Source: an uncultured Porphyromonadaceae bacterium (GTDB lineage: Bacteria; Bacteroidota; Bacteroidia; Bacteroidales; Muribaculaceae). From it: 29,884 bases of DNA. The first letter of the stretch is position 1; every line of letters starts with the position of its first letter. This document shows, piece by piece, positions 15,643 through 26,086 of this stretch. Below the pieces are notes generated by a model that was given only the letters and a program-made list of their open reading frames with translations, did no database searches and had not been told where the DNA came from. Position numbers and translations under genes: made by a program. The stretch lies in the NCBI GenBank assembly GCA_937892215.1, contig CALAVE010000081.1, positions 1 to 29,884 on the forward strand. Direction: 5' to 3'.

Positions 15643-16821
15643 TTATTCTTCTGTCACGTTCTTGAACAGGCTGAACGGCTCCTTGTCATACGATGATTTG
15701 TACCCCTTGGGTATAAACAGCCTGCACTTGCTATACACATCCTGTGAGAATGATGACTTGGTGAATCCGGTCACTTCGCCTTTGTGGGTGAAGTGCAGTT
15801 CGGTCATCGATGCTATGTCCAGCGCGTTCTTGTCGGGCGACGTGAACGAACTGGCGTTGTAGTACACTTTATGCAGCGTGGCGCAGTCTCTGAATGCATC
15901 CGTCACGATGTAAGTAAGGGTTGAAGGCAGGTTTATTTCAGTCAACTTGCATGAAGCGAAGGCTAACTTACCTATTGATGTCACACCATCAGGAAAATTG
16001 ATTTGCTCCAGATTTTTGCAGAACATGAATAGTGCGTTACCCACTGTCTTTATGCCATTCGACAGATTCACTTTTTTGAGATTCTCGTTGCGCGCGAAAC
16101 ATTCTGAGTAAATCTCAATATTATTACTTTCTATAGTAAGGGTTTCAAATTGGTTGTTCGTAATTCCGCCTCTCACCTCCTTGATGTTTGCGGGTATGGT
16201 GAGTTCACTAAGTGTGGTGTTGTAGTAGATAGCGCGGTTCGCTATTATACTTACTGATGTGGGTATCTTTAGCGGTGTGGGTGAGCAAATAGGCACATAC
16301 AGCAGTTTCTGACCGTCTTTGCTCAGCACCAGCCCGTCTTCCGATTTGAGGTTCTCATTATCTGTGGAAACTACTATTTTTTTCAGTGCTGTGAATCCTA
16401 AGAGTGGCTCAATCGACGTATATCTTGCTGAAAGATATAGGGTCTCCACACTCGGAGCATAGATGTATTCGTTGCCGAAAACTGTCGGCATTGTATAGTT
16501 ATATCCATTGAAAATGATTCCCTTAGGTGGTGTCAGTCTTGTAACTCCATCTGCCACGGCTGTAATGGTAGCAGTTAACTTGTCGTGGTTGAGCTTATAA
16601 TACACTCCGTCTTTCAGATAACCGTATTCCGTGAAGTCTTCAGCACTCAGTGTTACAGTCTCCTCTGTAATCATTTCATCTGTCTTTTCCTCGGTTTGTT
16701 CTTCCTCCCCATTGTTAATAATAGGGTCGTCATCGTTGCCGCAAGCAGTGAACACGCAGGCGAATGACGCTATCATCACCGCCGTCATTACCAAAGTTGA
16801 AATCTTCTTAGTGCAATTCAT
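15643..16821 (-). CDS. BspA-type leucine-rich-repeat lipoprotein
   Basis: A 392-residue protein. The signal ends in lipobox VFTAC with C27, followed by an acidic linker (GNDDDP... EEEQTEEKTDE) as in surface lipoproteins. From about residue 130 on there are LRR_5 repeats typical of the BspA/Treponema pallidum class (for example LKKIVVS, LSELTIPANIKEV, LKKVNLSNGIKTVGNALF, LEQINFPDGVTSIGKLAF, LTEINLPSTLTYIVTDAF). Such proteins are often surface binders of host proteins or of other bacteria; the ligand here is unknown. The gene is first in an operon with an S9 peptidase and has a near-perfect promoter upstream. Confidence 0.88.
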   Translation of the reverse strand: MNCTKKISTLVMTAVMIASFACVFTACGNDDDPIINNGEEEQTEEKTDEMITEETVTLSAEDFTEYGYLKDGVYYKLNHDKLTATITAVADGVTRLTPPKGIIFNGYNYTMPTVFGNEYIYAPSVETLYLSARYTSIEPLLGFTALKKIVVSTDNENLKSEDGLVLSKDGQKLLYVPICSPTPLKIPTSVSIIANRAIYYNTTLSELTIPANIKEVRGGITNNQFETLTIESNNIEIYSECFARNENLKKVNLSNGIKTVGNALFMFCKNLEQINFPDGVTSIGKLAFASCKLTEINLPSTLTYIVTDAFRDCATLHKVYYNASSFTSPDKNALDIASMTELHFTHKGEVTGFTKSSFSQDVYSKCRLFIPKGYKSSYDKEPFSLFKNVTEE

Positions 16822-16858
16822 AATCTTCTTTGTTTTTTCTTGATTTCTTACAAGATAG

Positions 16859-16890
16859 CAAATTTATGCAATATCAGCGAAAATCACAAA
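16859..16890 (-). promoter_or_regulatory. Promoter of the LRR lipoprotein/S9 peptidase operon
   Basis: On the minus strand: -33 TTTG (16887-16890), a 20-base spacer, then -7 TAAATTTG (16859-16866), a full consensus match. Leader about 34 bases. Confidence 0.75.
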
Positions 16891-16928
16891 TTTAACGCCA
16901 TTGATTTTCGGCTTTTGTTTGGCAGATT

Positions 16929-18659
16929 ATGAAAAATAACGTAATTTTACCTTCTTTTATCAGATTAACGGCGCTAAAATCGCTTATGGCTCATCGCGAA
17001 AAATCGGAATTATGGCTGTCGGTGGCTATCATGGCCCTCGCTACGGCTGTGTTTTTCCTGCTGAGCCATTTCTCGGTGTTGCGTGGCGACGACAAACTCT
17101 TCTCTCTGCTCCCAGCGCACGATTATGCGCCCATACGCTCATGGTTCCAGTATCTGCTGGCTCTGAAAGAGCACTACGTCGCCAACAATGGCCGCACGTC
17201 CGACTTGATTCTGATGTTTTTCCTCGCCTTTTGCTCCAAGTCTGTATGGGACGTAGCCAATACTGCCGTCTTTGTGCTGTTCTTAGCCATGCTCCGGCGG
17301 CTTGCCGGAGGTGGCGCGGCTGTGGTGGCGATTGCCGTGCTATACGTTCTGCTGCTTTTCCCCATTCCGGGTGAAACCATGATGTGGATGGCCGGCAGTT
17401 GCAATTATCTGTGGAGCATCTCGTTCACTCTGGTGGTCGTGGATTTGCTTAGCCGTAGCAAGCAATTTGGCTGGGTGGCGCGGTTGCTCGCGCTTTGCGC
17501 CTGCTTTGTGGCTGGCTCCATGAACGAGAGCGTGTCGGTGAGTTTCCTGGCAGGTGCTGCAATCTGGTATGTGTCCTGCTGGCGTGAGCGTGGACGTTTT
17601 GCGCTGTGGATGATTGCGGCCTATCTTGCCGGATTTGCCGTGATTCTTGCTTCTCCGGGGCTCTGGGCGCGTCTTGGTGGCGGTCAGGACATAGATTTGA
17701 ACGCCGGAGTGGGACAGATGATTGTTCAGAGGCTGCTCATTGTGCTCACTAAGTCGGTGCAGATGGTGGTGCCGTTGATTGCCGCTATTCTACTTGTCTT
17801 TGAAATGAGAATCAGCGGCGTGCGTCGCTCTTTGGGCAACATTCTGAACTCCATGTGGTTAGGGGCTTTGTTCGCAGTGCTGCTTTTCGGCTTATTTAAG
17901 GACCGTGTGTATTCGTTCTATTCAGTCACTTCCTTCCTGCTGGTAATGCGGTGGTTGGCCGAATCACTCAGGCAGCGTCAGCGCCTCGCCGTTGTTGTTG
18001 CGATAAGCGCTGTCATTCTCTCTGTTTGGCCCGCTGTGCGTGCCTTCGCGGCAATTAGCGACTACCGTGATTTCACGATGAGCGTGGAGCGCGACGTGGT
18101 TGCATCGCCCGATGGCGTGGTGCCGGCCCTGAGTTACCCGGCAAGTCACAGGTTCGTGGCCAAGAGTAACTACGATAGCGACATCATGTGCCTCTATCAG
18201 GATGTCTATTCGGCTTACTACCGCAAGCCCAACGTTCAGTTCCTTTCTCACGGTCTTTTGCGCTCATACAGGCAAGGCAATCTTGAGCAAGATGCCAAAC
18301 TGTTGCGGTTCCGCTCGTCAGATGAATCCGTGGCGCGGCAGGTTATGGCTTTGCCCGATAGCCTCCATGCGATTATTCCTGTGGACAGAAGCCGTGTGAA
18401 GGTCATGGACGAAACCACTGTCTTGACTCGCAACTCGCGTCCGTCACCTGAACCTCAAGGCTTTATGGCTTGGGCGAAGCAGTGGTATTTCTCTTCTCTT
18501 GGAGTAACCGACAGTGTGAAAACCTGTGGTGTCTATTATCTGGACCTGGATAGCGTGCGTTACCTGATTCTCCCCTCAATAGACCCTGAAGTCCGGAAAA
18601 TCTCAATTCCCATACGAATCGATGACATTCCCACTCGCCTGGAATTCACCCGCCCCTAA
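16929..18659 (+). CDS. Polytopic membrane protein, DUF6056-like
   Basis: A 576-residue inner-membrane protein. The first ~380 residues hold roughly nine to eleven hydrophobic segments (for example LWLSVAIMALATAVFFLLSH, VFVLFLAMLRRL, VVAIAVLYVLLLF, SFLAGAAIWYV, LWMIAAYLAGFAVILAS, VQMVVPLIAAILLVFEM). The last ~190 residues are a soluble domain. Short motifs RGDD near the first loop, NNGR and the FPIPGETMMWMAGSCNYLW stretch match the DUF6056 family as I remember it, whose layout resembles GT-C type polyisoprenyl-linked glycosyltransferases; no reaction can be claimed. I see no clear promoter consensus in the 107-base gap before it. Its TAA stop (18657-18659) directly abuts the convergent ygiQ stop. 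Confidence 0.75.
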   Translation: MKNNVILPSFIRLTALKSLMAHREKSELWLSVAIMALATAVFFLLSHFSVLRGDDKLFSLLPAHDYAPIRSWFQYLLALKEHYVANNGRTSDLILMFFLAFCSKSVWDVANTAVFVLFLAMLRRLAGGGAAVVAIAVLYVLLLFPIPGETMMWMAGSCNYLWSISFTLVVVDLLSRSKQFGWVARLLALCACFVAGSMNESVSVSFLAGAAIWYVSCWRERGRFALWMIAAYLAGFAVILASPGLWARLGGGQDIDLNAGVGQMIVQRLLIVLTKSVQMVVPLIAAILLVFEMRISGVRRSLGNILNSMWLGALFAVLLFGLFKDRVYSFYSVTSFLLVMRWLAESLRQRQRLAVVVAISAVILSVWPAVRAFAAISDYRDFTMSVERDVVASPDGVVPALSYPASHRFVAKSNYDSDIMCLYQDVYSAYYRKPNVQFLSHGLLRSYRQGNLEQDAKLLRFRSSDESVARQVMALPDSLHAIIPVDRSRVKVMDETTVLTRNSRPSPEPQGFMAWAKQWYFSSLGVTDSVKTCGVYYLDLDSVRYLILPSIDPEVRKISIPIRIDDIPTRLEFTRP

Positions 18660-20575
18660 TCACCGCCGACCTCTCCGCTTCTTGTCGTTATAGCGACGTC
18701 TTTCCTCTTGCTGATATGCCTCGGGCGCATTTTGCCTGATGGCACCTGTGCCGCTGGGATACAATCGCTGAATCAGGTCTAGCCGGTGAAGTCGCCTCAA
18801 GGCTGTGATTATGTCTTGCTTGTTTGCCTTGTCATACCAGAAAAAATAGCGCCGCTGAGCCAGTTTCTCGGCCTGTGTGCGTGCGGTGAACACCGGTTGC
18901 AAGGTGTATGGGTGCATCCCTGTGAAGTATGTTTCGGTAGATACGGTCATAGGGGTGGGGGTGAAGTCCTGTATCTGTTCCAGGTGGAACCCGAGTTCCT
19001 TGGTGATTGCGGCAAGTTCGGCCATGTCGGTTTCGCTGCATCCGGGGTGCGACGAGATGAAGTATGGGATTAGTTGCTGGTTAAGCCGGTATTTCTCGTT
19101 GATGCGGTCGAATATGCGCTTGAATTGCCGGAATTGCTCAAACGACGGTTTCCGCATCACGTTCAGCACCGCGTCGCTTGTGTGCTCTGGAGCCACTTTC
19201 AGCCGCCCCGACACGTGGAATCTGATGAGTTCTTCGTTATATAGTGCGTTGGTCTTGTTCACCGCCTCGTCCTCCGTGCGGTGCATCGACAGGTCGTAGC
19301 GCACACCGCTGCTCACAAACGATTTTTTCACCTGCGGCAATGCGTCCACGGCATGATAGACGTCGAGCAGGGCCGAGTGGTCGGTGTTCAGGTTGGGGCA
19401 TGGCTTGGGATGCAGACACGACGGCCGTCGGCACAGTTTGCATCGCTCCAGGTCGGCTCCGTGCATTGAATACATGTTTGCGCTGGGACCGCCCAGGTCG
19501 CTGATATATCCCTTGAAATCATCCATCTGCGTCACCTGCTTAACCTCGCGCATAATCGACTCCTTGCTGCGCGACGCTATGAACTTGCCCTGGTGGGCTG
19601 AAATTGTGCAGAATGCGCATCCGCCGAAGCATCCGCGGTGCATGTTCACCGAGTGGCGTATCATCTCATAAGCCGGGATGCGCTTACCGCGGTAGCGGGG
19701 GTGGGGCAGACGGGTGTATGGCAGGTCGAACGACGCGTCTATCTCCTCGGTTGTCATGGGCTCATTGGTGCGGTTCACCTTAATGGCTATCTCGCCTGTG
19801 GCTTGCCACAGGGTGCCTCCTTGCCACCGGTTCGATTCTTCTTCTATGTGTTTGAAATTCTGCGCCTGGGCACGCCTGCTCTTCTGGCATTCTTCCCAGG
19901 AGTGCAGCACGATGTAGTCTCGGCCGCTCTCCGTGGGTATCTCATTCAGTGGCCGCCTGACCACGGTCTGTGGAATTTCGGTGAGTTCGGTTATTTTTTC
20001 ACCGGCGGCCAGTGCGTGGGCTATCTCTCTTATGGGCTTCTCTCCCATGCCGTACACCAGCATATCGGCCGGGCACTGGGTCAGGATTGATGGCATGAGT
20101 TTGTCTTGCCAGTAGTCGTAATGTGCCAGCCGCCGCATCGATGCCTCAATTCCGCCGGCAATCACCGGAACATCGGGGAATATCTGCTTCAGTATCTGCG
20201 AATACACTATGGTGGGATAGTCGGGGCGCATTCCGGGACGTGCGTCGGGAGTGTAGGCATCGTCGCTGCGCCGGCGCCGGTTGGCGGTGTAGTGATTCAC
20301 CATCGAGTCCATGGCTCCGGCATACACTCCGAAGAATAGCCGCGGCGCTCCCAGCTTGCGGAAGTCGCGCAGGTCGTCGCGCCAGTTGGGCTGAGGCACT
20401 ATCGCCACGTTCAGCCCCTCGGCCTCGAGCACCCTTCCTATCACTGCCGCACCCATCGACGGGTGGTCTATGTAGGCATCGCCGCTGAAGATTATCACGT
20501 CTATGTGGTCCCAACCGCATTGCTCCACCTCTTTCTTGGAGGTGGGAAGCCATAACGATGTCGATAGGGCGGTGT

Positions 20576-20579
<4 letters not shown>
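18660..20579 (-). CDS. YgiQ family radical SAM protein
   Basis: A 639-residue cytoplasmic protein. The radical SAM cluster motif is RGCFGGCAFC with C317, C321 and C324. The YgiQ-type N-terminal B12-binding-like region (IIFSGDAYIDHPSMGAAVIG, VIAGGIEASMRRLAHYDYW) and the C-terminal DUF3362 region (FTPTPMTVSTETYFTG, with KQDIITALRRL later) are both present. A second cysteine group, CKLCRRPSCLHPKPC, lies near residues 375-395. The true reaction of YgiQ is not known. The start overlaps the uvrB stop by ATGA (20576-20579), so it is translated from the uvrB message. The C-terminal tail is highly basic (EERRRYNDKKRRGRR). Confidence 0.92.
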
Positions 20580-22669
<2,090 letters not shown>

Positions 22670-22673
22670 ACTG

Positions 22674-22705
22674 CAAAGTTACTCAAAACTCAAGCATTAT
22701 GCAAC
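22674..22705 (-). promoter_or_regulatory. Promoter of uvrB-ygiQ, predicting a leaderless mRNA
   Basis: On the minus strand: -33 GTTG (22702-22705), a 20-base spacer, then -7 TAACTTTG (22674-22681). Only four bases separate the -7 box from the uvrB ATG (22667-22669), so the predicted +1 is about 22670. Confidence 0.7.
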
Positions 22706-22780
22706 ACCCCCGACAACTCTCGTTTATTTCCACAAAAAAATCTTTCAAATTAATGCCTTTTAGCATTTTGATATGATTTT

Positions 22781-22814
22781 TTTGCCTTTTTATGAATAAA
22801 ATTTTGTAATTTTG
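22781..22814 (+). promoter_or_regulatory. Possible promoter of the serine palmitoyltransferase gene
   Basis: -7 TAATTTTG (22807-22814) fits the consensus; the nearest -33 TTTG (22781-22784) is 22 bases upstream, slightly long. The leader would be about 68 bases and contains AAATTC/GAATTT arms (22826-22843). Confidence 0.5.
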
Positions 22815-22885
22815 CGCTCTGCATTAAATTCATGTTTGAATTTATACGATTTTGGTGAATAATATTACTGTTTGTAAATAAAGAA

Positions 22886-24073
22886 ATGAAGTTATTACAA
22901 GAAAAATTGTCGGCCTATCAAGCGCCGCAAGAAGCCAAGGCTGCCGGAATTTATCCGTATTTCAGGGCTATCTCAAGTGAGCAGGACACTGAAGTGATTA
23001 TTAATGGAAAGAAAGTGCTCATGTTCGGCTCTAACTGCTACACAGGGCTCGTTAACCACCCTCGAATTAAGGAAGCCGCTATCGAGGCTATTAAGAAGTA
23101 TGGAACCGGTTGCGCCGGCTCTCCGTTCCTCAACGGAACTCTCGACCTCCACAAGGAGTGCGAGCGTCGCCTTGCCGACTATGTGCACAAGGAAGATGCC
23201 ATGATCTACAGCACCGGGTTCGGTGTTAACCTCGGTGTTGTTTCCACTCTCACCGGTCGCGACGACTATATCCTCTGGGACGAGCAGGACCACGCTTCCA
23301 TTATCGAGGGACGTCGCCTCTCTTTCTCCACTCCGCTCAAGTACAAGCACAACGACATGGCTTCTCTTGAGGCTCAACTTAAGCGCTGCGAACCCGACCG
23401 CGTCAAACTCATCGTCACCGACGGCGTGTTCTCCATGGAGGGCGACGTCTGCAAACTCCCCGACATCGTTGACCTGGCGCGCAAGTATAACGCAAGCGTG
23501 ATGGTCGATGAGGCTCATTCCATCGGCGTATTCGGCGAAGGCGGTCGTGGCGTTTGCCATCATTTCGGACTTCAGGACGAGGTGGACCTCATCATGGGCA
23601 CATTCAGCAAGTCTTTCGCTTCGCTCGGAGGTTTCATCGCTACAGACAGCGTTATAACCAACTATCTGCGTCACCACTCGCGCTCATATATCTTCACAGC
23701 CAGCATCACTCCGGCATCCACGGCTGCCGTGATGACAGCTCTCGACATTATGCAGCAAGAGCCTGAGCGACAGAAACATCTCTGGGACATCACGCACTAC
23801 GCGCTCGAGGGATTCCGTCAGATGGGTTGCGAGATTGGCAACACCGAGACGCCTATTATCCCGCTTTACATCCGCGATAACAACAAGACGTTCGCCATCG
23901 TTCGCGACCTTTTCAACGAGGGCATCTTCGTTAATCCGGTTGTTTCGCCGGCTGTTGCGCCCACCGACACGCTTATCCGATTCAGCCTCATGGCCACCCA
24001 CACTAAGGAGCAGGTTACCGTGGCTCTCGAAAAGATTCAGAAAGTTTTCCGCAGTTACAACCTCATCCCGTAA
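22886..24073 (+). CDS. spt: Serine palmitoyltransferase (alpha-oxoamine synthase family)
   Basis: A 395-residue PLP enzyme that condenses serine with a long-chain acyl-CoA to 3-ketosphinganine, the first step of sphingolipid synthesis, which is characteristic of Bacteroidales. Key residues: H136 (WDEQDH, stacking on PLP), D208 and H211 (VDEAH), and the Schiff-base lysine K242 in GTFSKSFASLGG. The N-terminus MKLLQEKLSAYQAP...GIYPYFR matches Bacteroidales SPTs as I remember them, rather than the close relative glycine C-acetyltransferase (Kbl). At residues 78-84 it reads SPFLNGT where relatives usually have SRFLNGT, an Arg to Pro change worth checking. Own promoter and a strong terminator, so probably monocistronic. 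Confidence 0.85.
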   Translation: MKLLQEKLSAYQAPQEAKAAGIYPYFRAISSEQDTEVIINGKKVLMFGSNCYTGLVNHPRIKEAAIEAIKKYGTGCAGSPFLNGTLDLHKECERRLADYVHKEDAMIYSTGFGVNLGVVSTLTGRDDYILWDEQDHASIIEGRRLSFSTPLKYKHNDMASLEAQLKRCEPDRVKLIVTDGVFSMEGDVCKLPDIVDLARKYNASVMVDEAHSIGVFGEGGRGVCHHFGLQDEVDLIMGTFSKSFASLGGFIATDSVITNYLRHHSRSYIFTASITPASTAAVMTALDIMQQEPERQKHLWDITHYALEGFRQMGCEIGNTETPIIPLYIRDNNKTFAIVRDLFNEGIFVNPVVSPAVAPTDTLIRFSLMATHTKEQVTVALEKIQKVFRSYNLIP

Positions 24074-24095
24074 CTGTCACGAAAATATTCCACAC

Positions 24096-24124
24096 AAAAA
24101 AGTCACCGCACTGGTGACTTTTTT
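24096..24124 (+). terminator. Rho-independent terminator after spt
   Basis: AAAAAAGTCACC (24096-24107), a 5-base loop, GGTGACTTTTTT (24113-24124): a perfect 12-base stem with A and T tracts on its two sides, 22 bases after the spt stop. The symmetry would let it work on both strands. Confidence 0.9.
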
Positions 24125-24308
24125 GTTCCCCGTCATCCGGTATCGGCGCATCTTGTGTGTCGCTCGGCATGGCTGTCACATCTCACCTCATAGCCGGCCG
24201 TTATTGAATAATTCCCTAAAACTCCCATAATTTAACGCATAAAACTCCCTAAAATACTTGCTAAATAAAAAATATTTTATAGGGCGGAGAAAAATAATCG
24301 GAAAATTG
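24125..24308. other. Non-coding stretch before the acidic protein gene
   Basis: Part of the 323-base gap between spt and the next gene. A GC-richer part (24130-24205) gives way to an AT-rich part. TAAAACTCCC occurs at 24217-24226 and 24240-24249, and CCCTAAAA at 24214-24221 and 24247-24254. I see no gene, no tRNA and no recognisable RNA in it. Confidence 0.5.
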
Positions 24309-24338
24309 TTTGGTTAAGTGGTTTTTTTATTAATTTCG
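24309..24338 (+). promoter_or_regulatory. Possible promoter of the acidic pRiA4b-like gene
   Basis: -33 TTTG (24309-24312), an 18-base spacer, then -7 TAATTTCG (24331-24338), the same one-off variant seen before the debranching enzyme gene. Leader about 55 bases. Confidence 0.45.
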
Positions 24339-24396
24339 CAACGTCAAACGACACAATTACGATTATTCGTACATCACACATATATTAATATAGATT

Positions 24397-24942
24397 ATGA
24401 TTTACAAATTTGTTGTTGGCTCTGAAGAAGCCGAGAATTTCAAATTGGAGATTGCTATAGACTCTGAAGACACCTTCGACCGCTTGCGCAACGTCATCCT
24501 TGAGGCTGCAGGATACAGCAAGGAGCAGATGGATTCGTTCTACATTTGCGACGACGAGTGGAACAAGGAAAAAGAGGTTACATACATGGACATGGACTCC
24601 GACAGCGATGTGGACGTCTGGATTATGGAAGACACTCACCTCAGCGAACTAATTGATGAGGAAGGACAGAAACTCAAGTTCGTATTCGACTACATGACCG
24701 AGCGTTACTTCTACATGCGACTCAAGGAGATGATACCCGGTAAGAGCCTTCGAGACCCATTGTGCGAACGCAAGGTGGGAAAAGCTCCCATCGAGACCGT
24801 GGACATGGATGCCTTCGCTGAGAAGTTTACCAAGATTGAGACTCCAAGCATCGACGACCTGGATGCCGAATTCTATGGCGATGAGTCATTCAGCGATGAC
24901 GAACTCACCGACCTCGAAGAACTCGAGGACGACACTTTATAA
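24397..24942 (+). CDS. Very acidic protein, plasmid pRiA4b ORF-3-like (IS1096 TnpR-like passenger family)
   Basis: A 181-residue cytoplasmic protein. Its first ~110 residues (YKFVVGSEEAENFKLEIAID..TFDRLRNVILEAAGYSKEQMDSFYICDDEWNKEKEV..., then LKFVFDYMTERYFYMRLKE) have the pattern of the PRiA4_ORF3 fold. The family was named from plasmid and IS passengers but is widely chromosomal in Bacteroidales; its function is not known. The C-terminal ~40 residues are almost only Asp, Glu and Ser/Leu (DDLDAEFYGDESFSDDELTD), giving a strongly negative tail. No transposase or plasmid gene is next to it, so it is most likely a resident chromosomal gene. The family call is moderate. Confidence 0.75.
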   Translation: MIYKFVVGSEEAENFKLEIAIDSEDTFDRLRNVILEAAGYSKEQMDSFYICDDEWNKEKEVTYMDMDSDSDVDVWIMEDTHLSELIDEEGQKLKFVFDYMTERYFYMRLKEMIPGKSLRDPLCERKVGKAPIETVDMDAFAEKFTKIETPSIDDLDAEFYGDESFSDDELTDLEELEDDTL

Positions 24943-25012
24943 GAATATACATTGTGTGCATCTCACACCCGCAACAATGGCGATAATACGCCTATTCTGT
25001 CGGTAATGGATA

Positions 25013-25052
25013 AATGACGGCCGCGCTACAACCAAGCAGCGCGGCCGTCATT
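25013..25052. terminator. Long perfect hairpin between convergent genes
   Basis: Two 15-base arms, AATGACGGCCGCGCT (25013-25027) and its exact complement (25038-25052), around a 10-base loop. It lies between the ends of the acidic protein gene and the META-domain gene. Neither side has a strong T-run, but stability and position fit a bidirectional terminator. Confidence 0.65.
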
Positions 25053-25075
25053 ATGTCGATTTGTCTTGAAATGAC

Positions 25076-25936
25076 TCACCGCAGTCGGGTGCGAGTGATT
25101 ACCAGCACTATCGTGCCCTTGTGGTCCATCAGCGCCATTTCATTGTCGTTGATCCGCTTGCACAGTTCGGCCTGTTCCAGCGCTATCAGCAGGTCTGTCT
25201 CGGTCTCGGCTATTTCAGCACATGTGTTTCTCGTGGGCGATAGGTCCTCGAATTGGATTGCGAATTCCTTGCTGGTGTCTATGTTCACCGCACCGCTGAT
25301 AATGTTGCAGCCGGTACTTATGTGGATGGTCTGCATCACGGCATCTATCACCAGACGTATATTACGCTCCGTCACATTGTTCGTGTTTATCTCCTTCACA
25401 GTCCACGGACCGTTCAGAAAGTCCAGATTCTGACGCCTCAGCGTCATCACCACTCCGCCGCGGCTGTTCAGCAGGTCCATGTAGTCCATGTTGTAGAGCC
25501 GCGACACCTTGAACGACGACACTTCCTCCAGCCCTTTCATAATTGAGCGTTCGCTGGTGGTGCTGTGGCATGGTGTTTCCGTAGTAATTAAGTCGCTCAG
25601 TTTCATGCTGTTGCCGCTCACCGTGAACGAACCGTTAATCACGTTGCAGCCGTTATTGCCATATACGTGCCCACCGTTGAAATCCAGATAGATGTAGGCG
25701 CGAGTGGGAGTCACCACTTTTTTCTTCTTCAGCGTCAGTATGTTCCACTCGCCGTAAAGCTGCTTTGCCGCATCGGTTATCACCACAGGCTGGGCTGCGG
25801 GTGTGGACGTTCGTGTAGAGTCGGCTATGCTCACCGTGCGTTTCTCGTATTTCTGCTTCTTTTTCGCGAATGTCTCTGTGGGGCATAGTGCCACAGTGGC
25901 TATGAGCGCGGATATTATGATGGTCGGTATTCTCAT
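25076..25936 (-). CDS. Secreted protein with two META (HslJ-like) domains
   Basis: The start chosen is the ATG complement of 25934-25936 (MRIPTIIISALIATVALCPTETFA), which begins a signal peptide. The frame stays open much further upstream, but that part is antisense to the TPR gene and crosses the promoter region, so it is rejected. The 286-residue protein has a basic linker (KKKQKYEKR), then META domain 1 (about 65-170: LYGEWNIL, DFNGGHVYGNNGCNVINGSF, TETPCHS) and META domain 2 (about 178-285: LNGPWTVKEIN, STGCNIISGAV, TRNTCAEI). META domains occur in envelope-stress proteins such as HslJ; the molecular role is unclear. No lipobox is seen. Confidence 0.82.
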   Translation of the reverse strand: MRIPTIIISALIATVALCPTETFAKKKQKYEKRTVSIADSTRTSTPAAQPVVITDAAKQLYGEWNILTLKKKKVVTPTRAYIYLDFNGGHVYGNNGCNVINGSFTVSGNSMKLSDLITTETPCHSTTSERSIMKGLEEVSSFKVSRLYNMDYMDLLNSRGGVVMTLRRQNLDFLNGPWTVKEINTNNVTERNIRLVIDAVMQTIHISTGCNIISGAVNIDTSKEFAIQFEDLSPTRNTCAEIAETETDLLIALEQAELCKRINDNEMALMDHKGTIVLVITRTRLR

Positions 25937-25969
25937 GTGACGTAAATGTGAAATTACATTTAGAAAATT

Positions 25970-26001
25970 CAAATTTCGGAATTTTTCGTTAATAAAACAA
26001 A
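25970..26001 (-). promoter_or_regulatory. Predicted promoter of the META-domain gene
   Basis: On the minus strand: -33 TTTG (25998-26001), a 20-base spacer, then -7 GAAATTTG (25970-25977), one base off TAnnTTTG. Leader about 30 bases. Confidence 0.5.
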
Positions 26002-26041
26002 TTTGTGCCCCGGTTTTACCCCCAAAAAGCCGAAAAAACAC

Positions 26042-26049
26042 TATTTTTG
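26042..26049 (+). promoter_or_regulatory. Possible -7 box for the TPR gene
   Basis: TATTTTTG fits TAnnTTTG and lies 37 bases before the ATG at 26087. No good -33 TTTG is found at 19-21 bases, so the call is weak. Confidence 0.35.
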
Positions 26050-26086
26050 CCTTCCAAAACAGGATAACAGGATATTCTATCAAACT

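Noticed and set aside
22886..24073. Glycine C-acetyltransferase (Kbl) that would link to the glycine cleavage operon
   Set aside because: N-terminus and FLNGT motif fit serine palmitoyltransferase better; Kbl usually reads ICGT there. No threonine dehydrogenase gene nearby.
24397..24942. Acidic pRiA4b-like gene as part of an insertion sequence
   Set aside because: No transposase, terminal repeats or target duplication beside it.
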